NCBI GenBank assembly: GCA_021323315.1
Contig: JAJTCQ010000008.1
Location: 30,160-94,159, forward strand
Direction: 5' to 3'
DNA length: 64,000 nt
From: Gaiellaceae bacterium
GTDB lineage: Bacteria; Actinomycetota; Thermoleophilia; Gaiellales; Gaiellaceae
How positions within the stretch are numbered: position 1 is the first letter of the stretch; every line of letters starts with the position of its first letter. Made by a program: the position numbers and the translations under genes. Positions 58,374-64,000 of the stretch are shown one piece after another. The notes under the pieces are model-generated. The model was not told where the DNA came from and did not search any database. It saw only the letters and a program-made list of their open reading frames with translations.

Positions 58374-59549
58374 TTACTCGGGCCTCACTCGGCGGAAGGC
58401 GTCGATCGCGCGGTCGAGGTGCTCCTGCTCGAGCGCCGCGGACATCTGCACCCGCACGCGAGCCGTCCCCTCCGGAACGACCGGAAACCCGAATCCGGTC
58501 ACGAAGACGCCCTCGTCGAGCAGCCGCGCCGACAACGCCATCGCCTCGGCGGTCTGGCCGACGATGATCGGCACGATGGCCGCCTCGCCGTCCAACGGGG
58601 CGTAGCCGGCGTCGGCGAGCAGTTCTCGGAAGACGCGGATGTTCTCCCGCAGGCGCCGCAGGAGCTCCGGCTGCTCGAGCATCAGCTCGATCGAGCGGAG
58701 CGCGCTGCAGGCGACCGTGGGTGGAAGGGCGTTCGAGAAGAGCTGCGGCCGCGAGCGCTGCGCGAGGACGTCGCAGACCTCCTCCGATGCGGCGACGTAC
58801 CCGCCGGCCGCGCCGCCCAGCGCCTTTCCGAGCGTCCCGGTGATGACGTCGACCTCGCCCAGGAGGCCGAAGTGCTCCACGGTCCCGCGACCCGTCTCCC
58901 CGAGGACCCCGACCCCGTGCGAGTCGTCCACGACGACGACCGCGTCGTGCTCGCGCGCGAGCTCGACGATCTCGGGCAGCTTGGCGAGATCGCCCTCCAT
59001 CGAGAACACGCCGTCCGTGACGACGAGCTTGCGCGAGCCGCGGGGCGCGGCCTCGAGGCCCTCGCGCAGCGCGGCCATGTCCGAGTGCGGGTAGATCACC
59101 TTGGAGGCGGGCCGGGAGAGCCGGATCGCATCGATGAGGCTCGCGTGGTTCAGCTCGTCGGTGAGGATGACGGTGGTCTCGTCGGTGAGGCTCGGGATGC
59201 ATGCCTCGTTCGCGTTCCAGCACGAGACGTACGTGAGCGCCGCCTCGGTGCCGGACAGGTCTGCAAGCGCGCGCTCGAGGGCGAGGTGCGGTTCGAAGGT
59301 CCCGCAGATGAAGCGCACGGAGGCCGTGCCGGCGCCGTAGCGCTCGAGCCCCTCGATGCCGGCGCGCACGACTTCCGGGTGTCCGGCGAGCCCGAGATAG
59401 TTGTTCGACGAGAGGACGATCACCTCGCCGCGTCCTTCCATCTGCACGACCGCGCCCTGTCGCGACTGCAGCGTGAGGAAGCGCTTGTAAGTCCGGGCAT
59501 CGCGAAGCGCGTCGAGCTCCGCGCCGAGCTGCTGGTCGAGTGCGGTCAC
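58374..59549 (-). CDS. kbl: Glycine C-acetyltransferase (2-amino-3-ketobutyrate CoA ligase)
   Basis: 391 residues from GTG 59549. Alpha-oxoamine synthase family: EVIVLSSNNYLGLAGHPEV, VRFICGTFEPHLALE, VVVDDSHGVGVLGETGRGT and the PLP lysine in VITGTLGKALGGAAGGYVA. It cleaves 2-amino-3-ketobutyrate with CoA to glycine and acetyl-CoA. Coupled to tdh by a 4-base overlap, completing threonine catabolism to glycine. Confidence 0.95.
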   Translation of the reverse strand: MTALDQQLGAELDALRDARTYKRFLTLQSRQGAVVQMEGRGEVIVLSSNNYLGLAGHPEVVRAGIEGLERYGAGTASVRFICGTFEPHLALERALADLSGTEAALTYVSCWNANEACIPSLTDETTVILTDELNHASLIDAIRLSRPASKVIYPHSDMAALREGLEAAPRGSRKLVVTDGVFSMEGDLAKLPEIVELAREHDAVVVVDDSHGVGVLGETGRGTVEHFGLLGEVDVITGTLGKALGGAAGGYVAASEEVCDVLAQRSRPQLFSNALPPTVACSALRSIELMLEQPELLRRLRENIRVFRELLADAGYAPLDGEAAIVPIIVGQTAEAMALSARLLDEGVFVTGFGFPVVPEGTARVRVQMSAALEQEHLDRAIDAFRRVRPE

Positions 59550-60595
59550 GGGGTCGCTCCGTTCGGTCGCAGGACGATCTTGCAGGCCTCGCCCGACTCG
59601 AGGAGCGCGAACGCTTCCTCGTAGCGCTCGAGCGGGAGCTCGGCGGTGATCAGCGGGCGCAGATCGACGACGCCGTGCTCGAGCAACCAGCGGGTCGTGT
59701 ACCACGTCTCCCAGATCTCCCGCCCGTTCACGGCGGTCACGGTCAGGTTCTTGAAGATGAGCGACTCGGCGATGTCGATCGTCGCGGGGCGCGCCGGGAT
59801 CCCGAAGAGGACGACGTTGCCTCCGTGCCGCACGATCCCGAACGCGTCCTCGATGGCGCGCAGCGCCCCGGACATCTCGAAAACCACGCCGACGCCGATG
59901 CCGTCGTTCTGCCGGGCGAACCAGCCCGGTACGTCGTCCACCTCGTCCACGTCGACGACCGCGTCGGCCCCCAGCGTCCGCGCGAGCTCCATCCGGAACG
60001 GGACATGGTCGGACGCGAGGAGCCTCCCCGCGCCGAACGCCTTCGCGATCGCGATCGTGAAGAGCCCGACCGGCCCGCAGCCGAGCACGGCGACCGCGCG
60101 GCCGGCGAGGTTCTGCGTCGACGTCGCGAACACCGCGTTGCCGAACGGCTCCTGCAGACACGCGATCTCGGGCGGAAGCTTCGCGCGATCGTTGCGCCAT
60201 ACCACCGACGCCGGAATTGCGGCGTAGTCGGCGAAGCCGCCGTCGCGGTCGACGCCGAGTATCTGCGTCTGCTCGCACATGTGCGCCTTTCCGGTGCGGC
60301 AGTGGAAGCACACGCCGCACGTGACGTGGCTCTCGGCCGAGACGAAGTCGCCCTCGTCGAGGTCGCGGACCGCGCCGCCGGCCGCGACGATCGTCCCACA
60401 GAGCTCGTGACCCAGCGTCAGCGGTGGCTTCACGCGCTCGGAGGACCACTGGTCCCAGCGCCCGATGTGCAGGTCGGTGCCGCAGATGGAAGCCGCCTCG
60501 ATCCGGACGAGAACCTCGTCCGGGCCCGGTGTCGGTACGGGAACCTCGTCCAGCGTGAGCCCCGGCGCGGACTCCCGCTTGCGGATGGCGCGCAT
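59546..60595 (-). CDS. tdh: L-threonine 3-dehydrogenase
   Basis: 349 residues from ATG 60595 (GTG 60604 possible). Zinc MDR fold: EAASICGTDLHIGRWDQW, LGHELCGTIV, CGVCFHCRTGKAHMC (structural zinc) and VLGCGPVGLFTIAIAKAFGA. The WDQW loop after the catalytic Cys motif is typical of Tdh. It oxidises threonine with NAD+ to 2-amino-3-ketobutyrate. Operon with kbl. Confidence 0.94.
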   Translation of the reverse strand: MRAIRKRESAPGLTLDEVPVPTPGPDEVLVRIEAASICGTDLHIGRWDQWSSERVKPPLTLGHELCGTIVAAGGAVRDLDEGDFVSAESHVTCGVCFHCRTGKAHMCEQTQILGVDRDGGFADYAAIPASVVWRNDRAKLPPEIACLQEPFGNAVFATSTQNLAGRAVAVLGCGPVGLFTIAIAKAFGAGRLLASDHVPFRMELARTLGADAVVDVDEVDDVPGWFARQNDGIGVGVVFEMSGALRAIEDAFGIVRHGGNVVLFGIPARPATIDIAESLIFKNLTVTAVNGREIWETWYTTRWLLEHGVVDLRPLITAELPLERYEEAFALLESGEACKIVLRPNGATP

Positions 60596-60674
60596 CGTCT
60601 CCACGGCGCGCTCATCCTGCCATGCGGCATGCGCGCGTCGGGGCGGTCGGCGCCTCCGCGACCGGGTAACGTCA

Positions 60675-61115
60675 GTGACCGTGGGACCTGTCCTCTGCGC
60701 GGCCGACGACTCCGATGGCGCGCGCGCGGCCCTGCAGGTTGCGCGCGACCTCGCAACCCGGTTCGGGACAACGCTCGTGCTCGTGCACGCCGAGCCGCCG
60801 ACCGTCGTCCCGGGCGTCAGCGCCGCGCTCGCCGGGCAGGAGCGGCTGCGCAAGACGGAGATCGAGGACGCCGAGAAGCTGCTCGCATGGCTCGCGCAGG
60901 AGGAGAAGCTGGACGACGTCAGCTTCCTGGCGGCCATCGGGAGCGCCTCCGACGTCATCCTCGACGCGGCGCGCGAGCTCGGAGCGGCGTTCGTCGTCAT
61001 CGGCTCGCACGGACGACGGGGGCTGCGGGCAGCCGTGCTCGGCAGCGTCTCGCACGCGGTGGCGACGTCGGCGCCGTGTCCGGTGGTGATCGTCCCTCCC
61101 GCCTCACGCTCGTGA
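60675..61115 (+). CDS. Universal stress protein (UspA family)
   Basis: 146 residues from GTG 60675 (GTG 60681 also possible). Single Usp domain: VLCAADDSDGARAALQVARDLA, and the ATP-binding signature VVIGSHGRRGLRAAVLGSVSHAVATSAPCPVVIV, complete here (G-x2-G-x9-GS), unlike the Usp at 29733. Divergent from tdh. General stress or metabolic role by family. Confidence 0.92.
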   Translation: MTVGPVLCAADDSDGARAALQVARDLATRFGTTLVLVHAEPPTVVPGVSAALAGQERLRKTEIEDAEKLLAWLAQEEKLDDVSFLAAIGSASDVILDAARELGAAFVVIGSHGRRGLRAAVLGSVSHAVATSAPCPVVIVPPASRS

Positions 61116-61209
61116 GGGACGTCGAGCGCACTTCGAGGATCTCGAGAACCGAACGACGATCCGCTCGAGCGCCTTCAGCTGCTCGGCGGCGGCGCGCACC
61201 TCCTCGCTC

Positions 61210-62508
61210 TCACGTGCGGCGCAAGGCCAACGCGGATAGGAACGATCCCGCGGACGCCGTCGGCCCGGAGAGCCGGCCGTCGCTCGGCGTGACCGAGCAG
61301 CGGACGCGCTTCCCCGCGCCAGCGAGACCCTTCCGCAGGACGTCGGACAGGGCCGCGCTCTGCACCGCGCGCACGAGCTTGCCGTCGACCGTCCAGCGGT
61401 AGCGGTAGCGCACGATCTCGAAGTCGGGATCCTCCGTGACGAGCGACGTCCGCACGAGGCACTGCACGGGACGCGACGGCGACGGCGACGCCGGCACGAG
61501 CTCGACGGACACGGCTCGCGGCGCACGGTTGCGGATCTGAACCGTCTTTGCGACGACATCGAATGGCACGTCGGCGAGGACTTTCTCGTCGAGATCCACG
61601 ACCAGGCGCCAACGGGCAACCCTGTCGAGCCGCACCTCCAGCGGGAACCACCAGAAGCCGCGTCCATGAACCGTCCGTACGGCCGTCGTCACACCGCCGA
61701 CCGCATTCCCGCTCGGCCGGTAGACCCGCAGCCGAAGGATCCCCGGATCGGGATCGAACGCGGCCGCGAGCTCAACGCGCGCATAGAACGTGCGCGTCCC
61801 GCGCGCGAACGTTCCCGTACGTACGGCCCGGTCGTACGGCAGGTCTCGCTGCCCCGACATCGGCTTCGTGCTGAGCGTGAGATCCCGCAGGTAGGCCTCG
61901 GTCGGGATCGGGACCTGCTCCGAGTAGCCGCTCGGACCGTCATTGCACGGCCCCGAGAACGGCTCCTGGATCTGGCTCGCGACCTGCGACGTGAAGTGAA
62001 GGTGCGGCCAGGTCGAATTTCCGCTCGAGGCCGTCCAGCCGATCTGCCGCCCGGCCACAACCCGGTCGCCACGACGCAGCTCGATCCCTTCCCGGAGGTG
62101 TCCGTAGATGGTGAATCGGCCCGGCCCGTGCTCGAGGACGACGTGATTGTCGAACCGGGACCCGGTCGGACCGAAGTTGCGATCGAAGTGGCCGTCCTGC
62201 ACCGAGATGACACGGCCATCGAGGGCGGCGAAGACGGGGACGCCGATGTCCATCTCGCGGAAGCTCCGGATGTCCGAGTCCGTGCCCGTGTGGCCGTCGT
62301 AGGTCTGCGTCCCGCACGCATAGTCGCGCACGCCCTGACCGGGATCGAGGTCGACGAAGTTGTTCGGGTAGAGATCGCGCCAGAGGATGCCGGCCTGGGG
62401 GTAGAAGGTGAGCTCGCCGGCGCCGTTTGCCCCTCCGGCCCCCGAAGCCGGCACGCAGACGAAGAGGGCGAGGAAAGAGATGACGACGAGTCGGAGCCTG
62501 GCGGTCAA
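61210..62508 (-). CDS. Exported M23 family metallopeptidase
   Basis: 432 residues. Signal peptide LRLVVISFLALFVCVPASG. LytM zinc motifs: YDGHTGTDSDIRSF (His-x3-Asp) and WPHLHFTSQV (H-x-H), with VVLEHGPGRFTIYGHLREG between. It would cut peptidoglycan crosslinks or a related peptide. A long beta-rich C-terminal half (about 230-432) has Ig-like features (FEIVRYRYRWTVDGKLVR). The GHTGTDSDIRSF segment inserts DSD where many enzymes have G-x-D; the metal site still looks complete. Confidence 0.88.
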   Translation of the reverse strand: MTARLRLVVISFLALFVCVPASGAGGANGAGELTFYPQAGILWRDLYPNNFVDLDPGQGVRDYACGTQTYDGHTGTDSDIRSFREMDIGVPVFAALDGRVISVQDGHFDRNFGPTGSRFDNHVVLEHGPGRFTIYGHLREGIELRRGDRVVAGRQIGWTASSGNSTWPHLHFTSQVASQIQEPFSGPCNDGPSGYSEQVPIPTEAYLRDLTLSTKPMSGQRDLPYDRAVRTGTFARGTRTFYARVELAAAFDPDPGILRLRVYRPSGNAVGGVTTAVRTVHGRGFWWFPLEVRLDRVARWRLVVDLDEKVLADVPFDVVAKTVQIRNRAPRAVSVELVPASPSPSRPVQCLVRTSLVTEDPDFEIVRYRYRWTVDGKLVRAVQSAALSDVLRKGLAGAGKRVRCSVTPSDGRLSGPTASAGSFLSALALRRT

Positions 62509-62529
62509 GCCCGGCAGGCTATCCGGAGG

Positions 62530-63600
62530 TCAGCGGACCGCGACCGGCGTGCCGACGTCGACGAAACGGTAGACGCGTTCGGCCTCGCCCTCGGGCAGCC
62601 GAACACAGCCGTGGGACGCTGGGTAGGAGGGGACGTCCGGCGACTGGTGCGTCGCGATGCCTCCTCGGAAGTACGCGGCAAACGGCATCCAGACCTGGAA
62701 CGGCACCGACCACGAGTAGAGCACCTTGGCGTAGACAGCGAAATTGCCGACCGGCGTGGCCCCACCCGCACCCGTCGACGTGTGCACGGCGCGCACGACC
62801 CGGCCGTCCTCGACCATGAGCAGGACGCCGAGGTCGCGGTGGATCTCCACCCGGCGGCCCGGACGGCGCGCTGCCGGGATCGGTCGCGCCGCACGGAACA
62901 ACGCAAGCTGTGTCTGGCCCGTCACCGTCCCCGTGCGGTCGAGGTCTTCCCAGCCCTGGAACGCGAGCAGGGCTTGCTCGGTGAGGTAGTCATCCGCAGC
63001 GCCCGCGTCGGAGGCGTCGAGATACCCGAGTGCTGCGAGCCGCAACTCGACGCCGCGCGGGGCATACCGGTAGTCGTTCTCGCCGCTTTCGCCGCGCCAG
63101 GCTCCGGGCCTGACGCCGAGGCGGAGCATGGTCGCGAAGCGCCCTTCGGCCGCTACCACCGCGTAGTCCTTCTCCCCGTGCGGCGCGAGCGTGGCCGCGA
63201 TCTGCCAGAGGCGCATCCGCTTCGTCTCCGCGGAGCCGGAGGCCAGCGTCGCGCGGGAGAAGCTGGCGAACCAGGTCTGGGCGTCGGCTCGGAGCGAGCG
63301 GAGCCGCGCACGCTCGGGGAGCGCGGTTCGGATCCCCGTGCGTCGCTCAGCCGCGGTCGGCCCCTGCGTGAGCTCGCGAAGCGCGACGTCCGCGGGCCTG
63401 GACCCGGTCGGCACGATCCTGTCGACGCGGACGACCCAGCCGTTGCGCACGAAGGCGACCTCCACGGTGTCGGGAGCCGGCCTCGGCACGGTGACGCGCA
63501 CCGGCTGCGCCACGGCCGCGCGCGAGGTCGACGCGGGCTCGAGATCCACGGCGAGCAGGCCGGCGAACGCGAGAAGGAGAACGACGAGCAGCACGCGCAT
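62530..63600 (-). CDS. L,D-transpeptidase with GerMN-like and peptidoglycan-binding domains
   Basis: 356 residues with an N-terminal helix (LLVVLLLAFAGLLAVDL). Residues about 30-150 resemble a GerMN domain (VALRELTQGPTAAERRTGIRTALP). Residues about 180-235 form a peptidoglycan-binding repeat (RLAALGYLDASDAGAADDYLTEQALLAFQ). Residues about 245-356 are a YkuD catalytic domain ending in HQSPDVPSYPASHGCVRLPEGEAERVY, with the Cys nucleophile in SHGCVR. It makes 3-3 crosslinks in the wall. 21 bases upstream of the M23 gene on the same strand, so the two are a wall-remodelling pair. Confidence 0.9.
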   Translation of the reverse strand: MRVLLVVLLLAFAGLLAVDLEPASTSRAAVAQPVRVTVPRPAPDTVEVAFVRNGWVVRVDRIVPTGSRPADVALRELTQGPTAAERRTGIRTALPERARLRSLRADAQTWFASFSRATLASGSAETKRMRLWQIAATLAPHGEKDYAVVAAEGRFATMLRLGVRPGAWRGESGENDYRYAPRGVELRLAALGYLDASDAGAADDYLTEQALLAFQGWEDLDRTGTVTGQTQLALFRAARPIPAARRPGRRVEIHRDLGVLLMVEDGRVVRAVHTSTGAGGATPVGNFAVYAKVLYSWSVPFQVWMPFAAYFRGGIATHQSPDVPSYPASHGCVRLPEGEAERVYRFVDVGTPVAVR

Positions 63601-63668
63601 CCGGCGGTTCTGATTCGCCGCACCAGCGAAAATGCCTGCAAAGCGGCGCTGGCACTATCGTCGCCGCC

Positions 63669-64000
63669 ATGCGAACGCTCACCCTGCGAGAGCTGAATCG
63701 CGCCACGCTCGCGCGACAGCTTCTCCTCCGACGGCACCGAGTGTCGGTCACGAAGGCGATCGAGCGGACAGCAGGGCTGCAGGCGCAGTGGCCGCCGTCG
63801 CCCTACCTCGGGCTGTGGTCGCGGCTGGACGGCTTTCAGCCGGAAGATCTCGTGCGCGCGATCCGGCGGAGGCAGGTCGTGAAGGCGACGCTCATGCGCA
63901 CGACGCTCCACCTCGTCACGGCGCGGGACTACCTCGCGTACGCGGGGATCTACCGCGCGAGCCGGATCCGCGCGCTTCAGCGCCAGCTCGAGGCACTCGG
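63669..64000 (+). CDS. AlkZ-like winged-helix DNA-binding protein (HTH_42, partial)
   Basis: 110 residues visible, cut by the window end. It starts MRTLTLRELNRATLARQLLL with GLQAQWPPSPYLGLWSRLDGF and LMRTTLHLVTARDYLAY, the signature of the winged-helix family that includes the DNA glycosylase AlkZ. The QAQ motif matches family catalytic residues (Q-x-Q). Many members are uncharacterised; a role in DNA interstrand crosslink or alkylation repair is possible. Confidence 0.82.
   Translation, partial: MRTLTLRELNRATLARQLLLRRHRVSVTKAIERTAGLQAQWPPSPYLGLWSRLDGFQPEDLVRAIRRRQVVKATLMRTTLHLVTARDYLAYAGIYRASRIRALQRQLEAL

Noticed and set aside
61116-61209. Minus-strand frame with SEEVRAAAEQLKALERIVVRF just downstream of the M23 gene
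   Set aside because: No start codon of its own outside the peptidase gene, no ribosome site and too short to support.
1-64000. CRISPR arrays, prophage, insertion sequences, rRNA and tRNA genes
   Set aside because: No regularly spaced repeats, transposase or integrase motifs, phage structural genes or cloverleaf-like sequences were found on reading both strands by eye.

Overview
The window is a gene-dense, very GC-rich bacterial chromosome segment with many GTG starts and 4-base start/stop overlaps. ECF sigma/anti-sigma pairs, WYL, IclR and PucR regulators, and the split glutamate-synthase and sarcosine-oxidase families suggest an actinobacterium, perhaps Thermoleophilia/Gaiellales-like. The phylum is inferred from gene content and base composition, not from a marker gene. 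I see no rRNA, tRNA, CRISPR array, phage or insertion sequence. Most large antisense ORFs are GC-driven shadows. Layout: 0.0-6.9 kb is housekeeping: plsY (cut by the edge), two divergent Fe/Mn superoxide dismutase family genes, a hexapeptide acetyltransferase, an ECF sigma/anti-sigma pair, thyA overlapping a dihydrofolate reductase fused to an aminoglycoside-nucleotidyltransferase-like domain, a MOSC protein and greA. 6.9-12.8 kb is cassette 1: a glutamine-synthetase-like gene, three genes for a split glutamate synthase (class II amidotransferase, GXGXG domain, FMN/Fe-S domain), an unrecognised 149-residue protein and a class I amidotransferase. 12.9-23.7 kb holds a YidB-like protein, RecQ, an acyl-CoA dehydrogenase family enzyme, a DUF1989-GcvT fusion, a PhyH dioxygenase, an MFS exporter and a flavin reductase fused to a cyclic-nucleotide-binding domain. 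23.8-30.1 kb is a transport block: an Amt-like gene broken by an exact 62-bp tandem duplication, a DAO-family FAD oxidoreductase, an intact ammonium transporter and several tiny membrane proteins. 30.2-37.3 kb is an operon soxD-soxA-soxG-soxB-fhs facing an IclR regulator. 37.3-43.6 kb is small membrane proteins, a second sigma/anti-sigma set, a WYL regulator and conserved small proteins. 43.6-49.7 kb is cassette 2 on the minus strand (GmaS-like synthetase, then the MgsA, MgsB and MgsC counterparts) beside a PucR-type GAF regulator. 49.9-64 kb is kynureninase-like, M14 peptidase, alcohol dehydrogenase, cation efflux, CopC-CopD, a cytochrome P460-like protein, tdh-kbl, a universal stress protein, M23 and L,D-transpeptidase genes, and the start of an AlkZ-like gene. 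The central theme is C1/N metabolism. Cassette 2 (GmaS + MgsABC), the four-subunit sarcosine-oxidase/N-methylglutamate-dehydrogenase-like enzyme and formate-THF ligase together could run the N-methylglutamate route of methylamine use: methylamine to gamma-glutamylmethylamide to N-methylglutamate to methylene-THF to formate. The Amt genes could supply methylammonium or ammonium. Cassette 1, the DUF1989-GcvT fusion and the lone FAD oxidase look like parallel machinery for a related amine. Enzyme families are read from the proteins; substrates and the pathway are inference. Two further items stand out: a two-hairpin repeat found at two convergent gene ends with matching compensatory changes (30.1 and 58.1 kb), and an inverted repeat ATTGC-N7-GCAA shared by the sox/iclR promoter and the start of the lone FAD oxidase.
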